NCBI GenBank assembly: GCA_963710315.1
Contig: CAVPZW010000009.1
Location: forward strand, 1 to 64,000
Direction: 5' to 3'
Source: Palsa-360 sp963710315
GTDB lineage: Bacteria; Acidobacteriota; Terriglobia; Acidiferrales; UBA7541
Length of the DNA: 64,000 nucleotides
Positions 1-8,431 of the stretch are shown piece by piece (positions within the stretch are counted from its first letter, which is position 1; every line of letters begins with the position of its first letter). The notes under the pieces are model-generated. The model worked only from the letters and a program-made list of their open reading frames with translations. It searched no databases and was not told where the DNA came from. The position numbers and the translations under genes are program-made.

Positions 1-215
1 GTTTGCGTGGAGAAGATCGTTTGCTGGCGGTCGCCTGTTCCGTTAAGCCCTGCAACCAATCCATATCCCATGAGCATGTTGTCGCGCACGCCTTCGACGG
101 CGGTAATGTCCTTCAAGTGCGCGGTGTGAATTTTTGTTTCATCGGCTCGCATGCCCTGCGCGAGCGGCGCCAGAACCAGCAAGATCAGCGGTAATAGTTT
201 TCGAACCATGGACAT
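1..215 (-). CDS. flgI: FlgI, flagellar P-ring protein (N-terminal part only)
   Basis: The first ~71 codons of a P-ring protein run off the left edge. FlgI forms the periplasmic ring through which the rod passes in the peptidoglycan layer. The translated start has a hydrophobic signal peptide (LLPLILLVLAPLAQG) followed by the strongly conserved FlgI segments LKDITAVEGVRDN, GYGLVAGLNGTGD and RQQTIFSTQ. Two in-frame ATGs exist, at 215 and 209; 215 has an AAGGGA ribosome-binding site just upstream. The gene follows flgH by a few bases, as expected in a flgF-G-A-H-I unit. Identification is from recognised family motifs; the C-terminal three quarters cannot be seen. Confidence 0.93.
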   Translation of the reverse strand, partial: MSMVRKLLPLILLVLAPLAQGMRADETKIHTAHLKDITAVEGVRDNMLMGYGLVAGLNGTGDRQQTIFSTQ

Positions 216-223
216 AAATTCCC

Positions 224-966
224 TTAGAAATTCAAAATTTTCAGCAAAGTGCGTATGACCACATTGGGCTGGCGAATGGAGTCCGCCACAAGACCCTTGC
301 CGCGAATCTCCGCTTCCAGATTTGCGACCGAGGAAGAAAGCACCGATCCGTCCGAGGCCACATCTCCAGGCCGCACAAGGCCGTGAAGAATGATGGTCTG
401 CCGGTCGTTCCCCACGGTCAGATCGCGCACGGCTTCCACTACCAGCACTCCGTTGGGAAGCGCCTCCACAACGCGGCCGGCAAAATTTAACGACAAGGTC
501 GAAGCCAGCGTGGATGCGCCCTTGCCGCTCAGCGTCTCCGCGGAAGTGGGAGAAAATAAATTTTGTAAACCGTTGGCCGCTCCAATGTTCCCCACGAAAC
601 CGCTGATCCCGGAGGAAGCATTGAAAGATCGTTGTTGTGAGCCAGTGCCGTTGGCGGTGGCGGAAAAATTGTCCACCACGCGGATGATCAGCAGGTCTCC
701 CGCATGGCGCGCCTTGTAATCGCCGGACGTCTCGGTCATGGGCGCGGCAGGAAACCACAAGCTGCCCATAGTTCGCGGCGGCTCGGCGTCAAGGCCATGA
801 ACGCGCTTCAAGTAGTCGTCCGTCGAGCTTTGCAGTTGGGTCGGCTTGGACTTTTTCTAAAAATATTCAGTTGCGCGTGTGAAACGTGCGGCATGAAGAG
901 CCACAGCACGATTGCCGCGAGAATGTTCGGGCGCGCCATTCGCATTGTTTGCCATTTCAATCTCAT
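224..966 (-). CDS. flgH: FlgH, flagellar L-ring protein (one frameshift near the N-terminus)
   Basis: L-ring protein of the outer-membrane bushing. The uninterrupted frame (224-811) carries typical FlgH text: DDYLKRVHGLDAEPP, GSLWFPAAP, GDLLIIRV and a C-terminal GLVRPGDV. That frame begins without a signal peptide. A signal peptide (NILAAIVLWLFMPHVSHAQ) starts from ATG 966, behind an AGGACTT site, in a different frame. The two frames meet at an AATATTTTTAGAAAAAGTCC homopolymer tract around 850-865. One extra A there would join them into a normal ~247-residue protein, so a deletion in an A-run is the simplest explanation. No lipobox cysteine is visible, although many FlgH proteins are lipoproteins. 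Confidence 0.88.
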
Positions 967-980
967 GCCAAGTCCTCGCT

Positions 981-1850
981 CTAAAATTTCACTTCGAGAT
1001 GCGCGCGGCCGTCCACCAGCGCGCTGAATATTTTTCCTGTGTCCACCACGCGCACTTGAATTCGCTGACCCATCGTTCCCCGCTGCAGCGGAACGACATC
1101 GGCAATCATTCGGAACGAGTTGGAATGCAGAACCAGAGTGGCCTGTTCTCCGGGAGATACCAGAACTTCCGCCTTGGCAACCTGCACAGGAACTGGAAGC
1201 AGTTTCGGAGCACTTACCACGCGGCTCAATTCAGGAATCGCGTGAAGGCCTTCCAGCGGCGCGTTTCCCGAAAAGCGCACCGCAACAAAAAACGGCAGCA
1301 CCTTCGGGTCATGCGAAGCCCACAGCAGGAATCGCCCGCGCTTCAGCTCTGTATCGAAGTCCGATCGCAGAACCTCCAGCCCGGCATCCCCCGGCCCTAC
1401 AAGAATCTGCGTTTGCAGAAGGATGTCGTCGGGGTGCAAATTGGCCGCCGCCGAAATTCCGCTGTGATCCAGCGCGCTTCGGATTGCCGTGAACACTTCC
1501 TGCACGGTGATGGCACGCGCTTCGCGAGAAACCACGATTCGCTCGGGGACGCTAATTTCCTCGGCCACGCCGTTGGTCAGGCTGATATTTTCCAGCACTC
1601 CGCTGCGTTCCAGTACACGCGTATTGCCGGGCTGCGGCGCCGCGCCGAGGGAAATTTCCTCGGCGCGCGCGCGAAGTGATTTTCCAGCGCCCGCTGGAAG
1701 GAGGTCGGAAAGAAGCACTCCGGCCCCCGTGATGCGCACTTCGCGCAACAGCTCGATGCGCGGAACGCGCATGGCATTCGTGGATGGTGCAAAACACGCG
1801 CCTGCAAAGATTGCAATTCCCAACAGCGCGCACCTGCTTTTCGGTTTCAT
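981..1850 (-). CDS. flgA: FlgA, P-ring assembly chaperone
   Basis: A 289-residue exported protein with an N-terminal signal segment (ALLGIAIFAGACFAPSTNA). The C-terminal third is the SAF/FlgA domain that assists P-ring polymerisation in the periplasm; it reads LVSPGEQATLVLHSN, then GQRIQVRVVDTGKIF. The middle is poorly conserved, as is usual for FlgA. It lies between flgG and flgH on the same strand with short spacers, consistent with one rod/ring transcription unit. The start at 1850 places the signal peptide immediately after MKPKSR. Confidence 0.9.
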   Translation of the reverse strand: MKPKSRCALLGIAIFAGACFAPSTNAMRVPRIELLREVRITGAGVLLSDLLPAGAGKSLRARAEEISLGAAPQPGNTRVLERSGVLENISLTNGVAEEISVPERIVVSREARAITVQEVFTAIRSALDHSGISAAANLHPDDILLQTQILVGPGDAGLEVLRSDFDTELKRGRFLLWASHDPKVLPFFVAVRFSGNAPLEGLHAIPELSRVVSAPKLLPVPVQVAKAEVLVSPGEQATLVLHSNSFRMIADVVPLQRGTMGQRIQVRVVDTGKIFSALVDGRAHLEVKF

Positions 1851-1873
1851 TGACGCCCCTCACTTACCGTGAA

Positions 1874-2665
1874 TTATTGCGACAAGCCATTCACGGTCTG
1901 AAACATTTCGTCGGCCGCGCGGATCACGCGGGAGTTTGCCTCGTAAGAACGCTGCGCGATGATCATGTTCACGAACTCGGTCACTACGCTGACGTTGGAC
2001 TCCTCGAGGTTGCCCTGCATGATGCTTCCCACTCCATCCGATCCGCCGGGAGTGCCAAGAATGGCGTCTCCCGATGCTGTGGTCGGCTGAAGCAAACTCT
2101 GGCCAACGCTGTTCAAGCCGCCGGGGTTTGCAAACGTGGCCAGCTGGATGGCGCCCACCTGCTGCGCCGCCGTTTGCGCCGGAAGCGTGACGCTTACCGT
2201 CCCATCCGTCCCGACTGTAATCGATAGTGCATTAGTTGGCATAGTAATATTCGGCGTTAGGGCGTCGCCCTGCTCATCGACCACGTTTCCGTTTTGATCC
2301 AGATGGAATGCGCCGGAGCGTGTATACGCCAGATCGCCGGTGGGCAAGGTGACCTGGAAGAATCCATTGCCCTGAATTGCCAGGTCAAGCGGGTTCCCCG
2401 TGGAGTTGAAATTTCCTTCGGTCTGGATGACTTCGGAAGACGCGGGGCGCACGCCAAGCCCCACTTGCAATCCCGCGGGAAGCGTGGATTGCTGCGTGGC
2501 GGCCGCACCCGGAGTGACGGTATTTTGATAAATAAGATCTTGAAACTGCAGCAGCCTGCTGTGAAATCCGGTGGTCGAGGCGTTGGCCAGGTTGTTGGCA
2601 ATGTTGTCCAGGTTCATTTGCTGGGCCAGCATGCCGCTGGCGGCCGTGTATAGGGCTCGAATCAT
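1874..2665 (-). CDS. flgG: FlgG, flagellar distal rod protein
   Basis: A 263-residue distal-rod protein. It begins MIRALYTAASGMLAQQMNLD followed by NIANNLANASTTGF, the classic N-terminal rod/hook motif. The mid region has GNPLDLAIQGNGFF and YTRSGAFHLDQNG, and the C-terminus has QGNLEESNVSVVTEFVNMI then QRSYEANSRVI. Length and motifs match FlgG closely. It is separated from flgF by about 20 bases and followed by flgA, as in many flagellar operons. Confidence 0.96.
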   Translation of the reverse strand: MIRALYTAASGMLAQQMNLDNIANNLANASTTGFHSRLLQFQDLIYQNTVTPGAAATQQSTLPAGLQVGLGVRPASSEVIQTEGNFNSTGNPLDLAIQGNGFFQVTLPTGDLAYTRSGAFHLDQNGNVVDEQGDALTPNITMPTNALSITVGTDGTVSVTLPAQTAAQQVGAIQLATFANPGGLNSVGQSLLQPTTASGDAILGTPGGSDGVGSIMQGNLEESNVSVVTEFVNMIIAQRSYEANSRVIRAADEMFQTVNGLSQ

Positions 2666-2685
2666 TTCTCTTATCCTCTCAGGCG

Positions 2686-3432
2686 CTAAACGCGCGGAAC
2701 GTCTTGTGTGGCCGGACGATTGAAGTCCGTATTCAAGATCGAAAGTGTTTTGCTCATCATGTCGGCCTGGCGTTGCAGGACGATCAAATCGACAGCGCCC
2801 GCAACCGGGCTGATATTGGAAGATTCCAGCATTGCCTGGCGAACGCTGGCGCCGACCGCGGGCTGCTCGCTGCCGTCCGGCGCAATGTATTTGGAATTGC
2901 CTTCCGGCTGGATATCCGTGCCGGGCGCAACCTGAGCGATGTGCAGCTTGGCGACCAGAGCGCCGTTGACGGAAAGCGTGCCATCAGGGCTTACGGAAAT
3001 AGCCCCCGTTGGCACCGTAATCGGAGTCAACTTGGTTCCCTGCTCGCCGAGCACAAGATCGCCGTCTGCAGTTGCCAGTTGGTTGGTTGCGTTCACGTGG
3101 AAATTGCCGTTGCGCGTGTAGCGCGTACCGGCTTTGGTTTGCAAAGTGAAGTAGCCGTCGCCCTCGATGGCCATGTCGGTGGGAGTGCCGGTGGGCTGAA
3201 GCGAACCGGAGCGAACGTCCACTTGGCTGCCGCCAAGAATTCCAAAATTGTTGACCGCCTGATTGAGCGGGCTTAGAACCTCTCCGTCCTGTGCCGCGGA
3301 GAGCGCCCTGTAGAAAGGCGACTGAGATTTGTATCCGGTTGTCGAAGCATTGGCCAGATTGCTTGCCACAACGTCCAGCGCTTGCATTCGGGCCGCGAAA
3401 CCCGCATACGCCACATAGAAACCGCTGTCCAT
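2686..3432 (-). CDS. flgF: FlgF, flagellar proximal rod protein
   Basis: A proximal-rod protein of about 248 residues. It opens MDSGFYVAYAGFAARMQALD with VVASNLANASTTGYKSQ, and ends LESSNISPVAGAVDLIVLQRQ. The open frame extends upstream to 3498, but ATG 3432 is preferred: it gives the standard N-terminus and is preceded by a GAGGGA ribosome-binding site six bases away. It is the first gene of the flgF-G-A-H-I unit. A candidate sigma-54 promoter lies immediately upstream. Confidence 0.93.
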   Translation of the reverse strand: MDSGFYVAYAGFAARMQALDVVASNLANASTTGYKSQSPFYRALSAAQDGEVLSPLNQAVNNFGILGGSQVDVRSGSLQPTGTPTDMAIEGDGYFTLQTKAGTRYTRNGNFHVNATNQLATADGDLVLGEQGTKLTPITVPTGAISVSPDGTLSVNGALVAKLHIAQVAPGTDIQPEGNSKYIAPDGSEQPAVGASVRQAMLESSNISPVAGAVDLIVLQRQADMMSKTLSILNTDFNRPATQDVPRV

Positions 3433-3455
3433 ATGTTTCCCTCGCGGGAGAAAGG

Positions 3456-3472
3456 AGCAATCGAAAGTCCAA
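3456..3472 (-). promoter_or_regulatory. Candidate sigma-54 promoter for flgF-flgG-flgA-flgH-flgI
   Basis: The minus strand reads TTGGACTTTCGATTGCT, with the GG-N10-GC core and a perfect TTGCT -12 box. The CAC part of the -24 box is not conserved. Predicted transcription would start about 13 bases before ATG 3432, which is tight but leaves the ribosome-binding site. Inferred from the RpoN consensus and from the sigma-54 activators encoded at 26-30 kb. Confidence 0.4.
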
Positions 3473-3664
3473 TTGAAATTAAATTCCGCTGAGGGCAAAT
3501 CCCTGACAGGCAGGACGTTATAAGGAAGAAAAAATCATTTGCAGAAGGGCTCCGCGCAATGGGCCAATTCTGCCTGGCAATGCGAAGTCAGTAGGCAAGT
3601 CTTGCCGTGCGTCGCCGCGAAACACCTGGCACACTCTTCGCGGCGGCGCACGATGAATCTAAGT

Positions 3665-4162
3665 CTAAGGATGAATGGCCAGACAAAACCAAATTGGCGC
3701 TGAATCGTAGGTCAACCCAACGGTGATGTGCTCGCCATCCCCCACGGTGACCATTTCGTAGTCATTTCCGCGGATCACAGTGGGCACGGAAAGCAGGCAA
3801 TTCTCGGCAAGCTGAGAAATCTTGGCTTTAAAGTTGCCGGCAACCATGTTGCACACTTCGGCGATTGCATCGGGTACATCATTCGGGCTGACGGGCCCGA
3901 CCGAACCCAGCATGCGGCCCGCGATTCTCTCCGCAGTGCGCGATTCACAGCGAATGGTCATGACGCCGCACAACGCCCCAGCCAAACCCACCATTGCCGT
4001 GACGTCACCGGAGACAGGCAGTTCTTCCGCGTTGGGCAAATTTTTCAGTTCATTCTGAAGCATGATCTGAAACACTTCCTTCGCTCCGACCTCGAGCAAC
4101 ATGCCCCAACTGGAATCCGGCCGGACCGTATTTTGCACTTTGCTATCCAATGCTGGATTCAT
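3665..4162 (-). CDS. cheX: CheX-like chemotaxis phosphatase
   Basis: A 165-residue CheX/CheC-family protein. The family dephosphorylates CheY-P through a glutamate-asparagine pair on a helix. Here that signature is DAIAEVCNMVAGNFK, with E102 and N105. Only one such helix is present, which fits CheX rather than two-helix CheC. The ATG overlaps the stop codon of the upstream CheY gene by four bases, so the pair is very likely translationally coupled and functionally linked as response regulator and phosphatase. Confidence 0.85.
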   Translation of the reverse strand: MNPALDSKVQNTVRPDSSWGMLLEVGAKEVFQIMLQNELKNLPNAEELPVSGDVTAMVGLAGALCGVMTIRCESRTAERIAGRMLGSVGPVSPNDVPDAIAEVCNMVAGNFKAKISQLAENCLLSVPTVIRGNDYEMVTVGDGEHITVGLTYDSAPIWFCLAIHP

Positions 4163-4545
4163 CGCAATACCTCCAGAAGCGGGGAAACTCGTTCCTTGAT
4201 TTGATCGGCGGTAAACGGCTTTCGGATGTAGCCCTTCGCGCCGATCGAAAGCGCTTCCACGACGCGAGATTCGCTACCTTCGGTAGTCACCATGATAACG
4301 GGAGTGCCTTTACCCCCTTCCACGGTGGCTAGTTGACGAAGAAATTCCAAGCCATCCATCGCCGGCATGTTGATGTCGGACAGAATGAGGTCGAATGGCG
4401 CTTCCTTTACTGCCGCAAGCGCTTCCACCCCATTGCCCGCTTCCACCACATCGCCGATTTCCAATCCGGCCTGGCGCAAGGACCGCTCCACAATCTTGCG
4501 CATTACAGAAGAATCATCCACTATCAAAATACGAGGTCTTTTCAT
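4159..4545 (-). CDS. cheY: CheY-like single-domain response regulator
   Basis: A stand-alone receiver domain of 128 residues with all key residues: the acidic pair D10-D11, phospho-acceptor D57 in LILSDINMPAMDG, T87 in MVTTEG and K109 in YIRKPF. It has no output domain. CheY proteins bind the flagellar switch (FliM/FliN) to change rotation. It overlaps cheX by four bases and follows the HDOD gene. The kinase CheA is not in this window. Confidence 0.92.
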   Translation of the reverse strand: MKRPRILIVDDSSVMRKIVERSLRQAGLEIGDVVEAGNGVEALAAVKEAPFDLILSDINMPAMDGLEFLRQLATVEGGKGTPVIMVTTEGSESRVVEALSIGAKGYIRKPFTADQIKERVSPLLEVLR

Positions 4546-4566
4546 CTTTTTCTCCGGTCTTGCAGC

Positions 4567-5544
4567 CTAGACTTTCTTTCCAGCCAACTGCGTCTCCCCC
4601 ATGCCGTTTAGTTCAATCATAGGAAGCAGGTGAAGATATTCGGTCTCCAGCATCTCGGTGAGGTCCGCTCGCTCCTTGGCATCCAGCCGCGGAAAACAAA
4701 TGGCCAGAAACTCGTCCTCGAATGCTGGGTCCATTTCGGTCAGTTCCAGCGGCTCACCCTCTGGAACGGGGTTGCACTTGTGAAATTCGCAAAAATGGTC
4801 CGCCGCCGCTATGATCCCGACCATGTGCGGATCACGTGTGCTTTGCTCCGGGTGATGATGGTTTTCAAAAACGTCGATGAATGACGGGAAAAAATTCCAC
4901 GATTCACCGATTGACCGCCCCACCTCGCAATGATTCATCCCAAAATAGTCTTTTTCGATTTCCAGGGACCCGCCCCAGGGATCGGTGCTCATTTCATTCT
5001 TAAGAGAGCCCTCTTCCCCCGCCACCATGAGCAGTGGCAAGGAGCCAATGTCATGCAGCAAACCGCCCAGATAAGCCTGCTCCGGCTCCGAATACTCCAA
5101 CCACCGCGCGATGCGTTCGCTGAGCATTCCGGTCATGAAGCTGTGCGTCCAGAAGGTCTGCGCAGCGTCCCGCGACAATTGCTTGCCCGCGAACTCCATC
5201 ACCGAAGAGGTCAGGACCAGTGTGCGAAGCCGCTCCGCGCCCATCAGGACGGCGGCTTCCTCAATGCTCAACACGCGCCGGCGCAGGTTGAATAGCGCCG
5301 AATTGCACATTCGAAGAACGTGCGCGGAAAGGCTTGGGTCATTTCGGATCACTTTTCCAACGCGCTTCAGATCCACCGAGGAAGCGCTCAGGAGCGTGTT
5401 CAGCTCCAGCACATAACTCGGGAGCGTCGGAAGTCCTTCGGTAAGAATGGACGTCAATCGATCTTTTCGTCGCTTCTGCCGCTCTGGTGAAGTTATTTCC
5501 ACGAATATGTGTGCGGATGTCCGAATATGCTCGTAGACTTGCAT
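4567..5544 (-). CDS. HDOD-domain signalling protein
   Basis: A 325-residue protein with an HDOD domain spanning roughly residues 35-240. Supporting text includes LPTLPSYVLELNTLLSA, ILRMCNSA-like VLRMCNSALFN, and a helical YLGGLLHDIGSLPLL segment. HDOD domains resemble HD phosphohydrolases but usually lack activity and act in signalling, including motility control. It is the first gene of an HDOD-cheY-cheX unit. Its ATG is preceded by AGGAGG and, further upstream, by a strong match to a flagellar sigma-28 promoter. The precise role is unknown. Confidence 0.85.
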   Translation of the reverse strand: MQVYEHIRTSAHIFVEITSPERQKRRKDRLTSILTEGLPTLPSYVLELNTLLSASSVDLKRVGKVIRNDPSLSAHVLRMCNSALFNLRRRVLSIEEAAVLMGAERLRTLVLTSSVMEFAGKQLSRDAAQTFWTHSFMTGMLSERIARWLEYSEPEQAYLGGLLHDIGSLPLLMVAGEEGSLKNEMSTDPWGGSLEIEKDYFGMNHCEVGRSIGESWNFFPSFIDVFENHHHPEQSTRDPHMVGIIAAADHFCEFHKCNPVPEGEPLELTEMDPAFEDEFLAICFPRLDAKERADLTEMLETEYLHLLPMIELNGMGETQLAGKKV

Positions 5545-5575
5545 CCGCCTCCTATGTATTGGCGTGCAAGAACTC

Positions 5576-5602
5576 AGATCGGCAGAGACTGCAAATTCAT
5601 TA
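5576..5602 (-). promoter_or_regulatory. Candidate sigma-28 (FliA) promoter for the HDOD-cheY-cheX unit
   Basis: The minus strand reads TAAT, exactly 15 bases, then GCCGATCT. The FliA consensus is TAAA-N15-GCCGATAA. The -10 box keeps the diagnostic GCCGAT and the spacing is ideal. Transcription would begin about 24 bases before the HDOD start codon, leaving room for its AGGAGG site. The cognate sigma factor is encoded at 8416-9240. Confidence 0.6.
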
Positions 5603-5658
5603 GAGAAGGACCGAGTGGACCAGAATGTTCGGCGGGCAGGTGTCCCAATATTGAACTT

Positions 5659-6558
5659 CTATTCGACATTGCCGGCGGACTGAAACAAAATGTCTCGATC
5701 CCCTTGCCGGGTCTTCATGCGAATCCAAATAAATCGCCCCGAGCGAACCACCCTCACATCGTTGGCACCCAACTGCCAGGCATAGCTTCGCGTGGTTCGG
5801 GCCATCTCCAGAGGATCGCTGGGACTCTCAAACACAGCTGCCGGAGCGCTGGCCAGAGGCCGAAATGACTCGAAAGCGCAGGATAGGTCGGACTCCGAGA
5901 CGATGCATGGCACGGTCCGCACATGCAGCATTTGCTCGACCGCATAGAGCGCCGTGCGGTCTACCCCCTCTACAAAGGCCATGAACAGGGTCTCCTGGAG
6001 GGGCAAGTAGTGCACCGGCAGCATGCGTCCCGCTTCCAGCATGGTCAGGGGCAATAGCGACGCGCACTGCAGAAACTCACGCGCTTTTCCTAAAGGATAT
6101 ATGGGGCATCCCCATTGCGCCGCCAGCACCTCGGTAATGTCTTGCTCGCTGGCTGCCTGGATCTGCTGGAGGAATTTGCCGATTTTGCCGCTACCCTGCA
6201 TGCGCTGCAGCAGTAGCGCTTCCTTTAGCTGGCCGTCGTTGATGGTCCCGCGGGAGAGCAGAAGCAAACCGATAGGGATGCGGTGGCGGTTCTTGGGCAC
6301 AACTTCATCGCCCGGGAGCAAGCGGGCGAAGACGAACTGCGCGGCATGTTCAAAGCAGACTGGGCCGCAATACCACCGTCCTTGCAGGCTGATTCCCAGG
6401 TCGTTTCGCAACCAGGCGGTCCATGGATCGCGCGGCTGACGGCAGGCTGCATTCTCGCAGCGGCGAAAGGCTTTCTCGAAGCGGCTGCTACTGCTGGAGA
6501 GCCAGTTTCGTCCCTTTGCGACAATTTTGGATCCCGGATATTTTTGTGGTTGGCTCAT
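5659..6558 (-). CDS. MshEN/GspE-N-domain protein with a four-cysteine N-terminal motif
   Basis: A 299-residue protein of unassigned function. Residues ~90-155 (IPIGLLLLSRGTINDGQLKEA, GKIGKFL, QDITEVLAAQWGCPIY) resemble the N-terminal domain of type II secretion/pilus ATPases (MshEN/GspE-N), some of which bind cyclic di-GMP. There is no ATPase domain. Before it, four cysteines (C34, C39, C64, C68) are arranged as CX4C and CX3C, suggesting a zinc site. It begins three bases after the FliN/FliY gene and is the last gene of the fliL-to-fliN operon, so a role in switch regulation is an inference from position. No signal peptide is seen. Confidence 0.7.
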   Translation of the reverse strand: MSQPQKYPGSKIVAKGRNWLSSSSSRFEKAFRRCENAACRQPRDPWTAWLRNDLGISLQGRWYCGPVCFEHAAQFVFARLLPGDEVVPKNRHRIPIGLLLLSRGTINDGQLKEALLLQRMQGSGKIGKFLQQIQAASEQDITEVLAAQWGCPIYPLGKAREFLQCASLLPLTMLEAGRMLPVHYLPLQETLFMAFVEGVDRTALYAVEQMLHVRTVPCIVSESDLSCAFESFRPLASAPAAVFESPSDPLEMARTTRSYAWQLGANDVRVVRSGRFIWIRMKTRQGDRDILFQSAGNVE

Positions 6559-6560
6559 TG

Positions 6561-7442
6561 TTATTTTCCTAAGGATTCGATTCTTTGCAGCGGACTCAAG
6601 ATTTCCGTGATTCGAATGCCATAGTTCCCATCGACTATGACCACATCACCCTGCGCGACCACTTTCCCTCCCACCAGCAGTTCAACAGGCTCTTGTACTT
6701 GGCGGTCGAGCGCAACGGCGGTGCCGGGATGCAGCTCCAAAATCTCGCGCAGCAGCATGTTTTTCTGGCCAAATCGAATGGTGGCGTCCAGCTTGACGTC
6801 GAGCAGCAGTTCCAGATTGGAGCTGCGCCCGCCGGCCAGTTGCGCCACCGCGTCGGCCACTGGCGCTGAAGCGCCTGCTGCGGTTGCTGCCGCCTTTTGT
6901 GCAGGAGGCTCCGCGGCGGCTGGGCGCGGCTGGAGGCTCTTTATCAGTTCCGGGCTAATGATCAGCGTCAATTGGATGGGACCGAATTTCTCGCTGGTAA
7001 TTCGAATTCCCATCCGGCTTGCGCCCGCCCATGAAGGCACTTCACTGCCCGAAGGTTTGACATCGACTTCGCCTCCGGCGGCTTTCTTCAAACTTGTGGC
7101 GATTTGCCCGAGCACCTGGCGAATCAATTCTTCGAACGCGTCGCGGCGATCCTTGTCGAATGCAGCCGAGTTGTCGGGAGGTTCCGTGACCAGAATCTGC
7201 GCCAGCACCAGAGCATCCGGCTCCGACACTACGATGGCCATGTCTCCCTGAAGCGCCTTGGACGCGGTGATCACCATGCAGACCGGGGGCTTATCCCCCG
7301 GCGCGGCTTCCGCGAGGACGGATGGCTCGACCGTGACGGGAAATCCCGCCACCTGGCCGATCACGCCGCCAAGGCAATCCACCCAAATTTTCTGCAATTG
7401 CGCCGCTTGCGGATCGGCCGGAACGGGAGTCTCGTTTGTCAT
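6561..7442 (-). CDS. fliN: FliN/FliY-type flagellar switch protein with long N-terminal domain
   Basis: A ~293-residue protein whose C-terminal ~80 residues form the SpoA/FliN domain (LLLDVKLDATIRFGQKNMLL, ILELHPGTAVALDRQVQEPV, GDVVIVDGNYGIRITEI). This domain builds the cytoplasmic C-ring. The N-terminal ~200 residues resemble the CheC/FliY-like region, joined by an Ala/Pro linker (AAAEPPAQKAAATAA). The frame opens at 7514, but ATG 7442 overlaps the fliM stop by four bases and is the likely start. A second, small FliN is encoded at 14603-14881. Confidence 0.9.
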   Translation of the reverse strand: MTNETPVPADPQAAQLQKIWVDCLGGVIGQVAGFPVTVEPSVLAEAAPGDKPPVCMVITASKALQGDMAIVVSEPDALVLAQILVTEPPDNSAAFDKDRRDAFEELIRQVLGQIATSLKKAAGGEVDVKPSGSEVPSWAGASRMGIRITSEKFGPIQLTLIISPELIKSLQPRPAAAEPPAQKAAATAAGASAPVADAVAQLAGGRSSNLELLLDVKLDATIRFGQKNMLLREILELHPGTAVALDRQVQEPVELLVGGKVVAQGDVVIVDGNYGIRITEILSPLQRIESLGK

Positions 7443-8431
7443 GCGTCCACCCTGCGTGAAATTGGAATAATCGAATTTCTGTGCAAAATTTGTGCGCCGC
7501 GTGCGTGGCCGCAAGCGACCGGATATACCGCGTACATTTCTTTTTCGGCCACATACAGGGTTGCCGACTGCTCAACTGGCTGTTGCAGAGGGAGGACATC
7601 CCCGGCCTTCAAGTCCGTCAGATCGCGAATACTCACCGGAATGGGAGGAAGACGAAGCTCCAGATGAAAGCCCGCATCCATCAGAAGCCGTTGAATTCGG
7701 CTTACGTGAATGGCGGAACCTCCGCGTTTCAAGTAGGCCGTTTGTGCCGTCAGTTTTCGAAGCAAAGCATTGGATGCCACCGCGGGCAACGTTACGTTCA
7801 GAACTCCGTGCGTGTCGGGCATTTTGATTTCGAAGCTCAGAGCCAGGCAGCGTTCCGTCGGCCCCATCAACACTTGCGCGTGTGAGCTCTGTTGCCTTTG
7901 TTCAAAATCGATTTCGACGGGGAGGACGGGAGCCCAGGCGGACTGCAATTCCCTGGTAAGTATGCGCATGACGGATTCCAAAATTTGCTCCTCGATTTCA
8001 GTCAAGTCGCGCAATTCCATCGATCCGGTTCCGGGGCCACCGAGAACCAGATCCATGATCGGGAAGGCCACCGCCAGGTCCATTTGCAGCAAACCAATCG
8101 CTTCAATCGGCTGCATGCGCATGGAACAGAGGTAGGTCAATTCCGGCAGGCGCGAAAGAATTTCCGAGTACGTCAACTGCTCCACCGAAACCAGTGTGAA
8201 ATCGAAGCCCACGCGCAAATAGGCGCCTAGCGAATTGGTGATGTTGCGCGCAAAGCTTTCATGCAAGGTGGACAGCGCGCGCACCTGTTCCTTATTGATC
8301 TGGCTGGTCTCGCGAAGATTGAAGTTGGAAATATTTTTAGGCGCCGCCACTTTCGTATCCGTTGGCAGCCCGCCCTTCTGCGTGGCCCGAAATAAGGCGT
8401 CGATTTCCTCCTGGTTTAGGATCTTTTCCAT
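7439..8431 (-). CDS. fliM: FliM, flagellar motor switch protein
   Basis: A 330-residue switch protein. It starts with the CheY-binding EIDALF motif (ILNQEEIDALFRA). The middle CheC-like domain contains LSTLHESFARNITNSL and MDLVLGGPGTGS. The C-terminal SpoA domain ends VYPVACGHARGAQI. It sits between fliA and fliN, overlapping both neighbours by a few bases, which indicates translational coupling. It acts in the C-ring as the main target of phosphorylated CheY. Confidence 0.96.
   Translation of the reverse strand: MEKILNQEEIDALFRATQKGGLPTDTKVAAPKNISNFNLRETSQINKEQVRALSTLHESFARNITNSLGAYLRVGFDFTLVSVEQLTYSEILSRLPELTYLCSMRMQPIEAIGLLQMDLAVAFPIMDLVLGGPGTGSMELRDLTEIEEQILESVMRILTRELQSAWAPVLPVEIDFEQRQQSSHAQVLMGPTERCLALSFEIKMPDTHGVLNVTLPAVASNALLRKLTAQTAYLKRGGSAIHVSRIQRLLMDAGFHLELRLPPIPVSIRDLTDLKAGDVLPLQQPVEQSATLYVAEKEMYAVYPVACGHARGAQILHRNSIIPISRRVDA

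Noticed and set aside
3627..3641. Plus-strand TGGCACACTCTTCGC resembling a sigma-54 promoter
   Set aside because: It points away from flgF and no plus-strand gene follows; the -12 box is TCGC, not TTGC.
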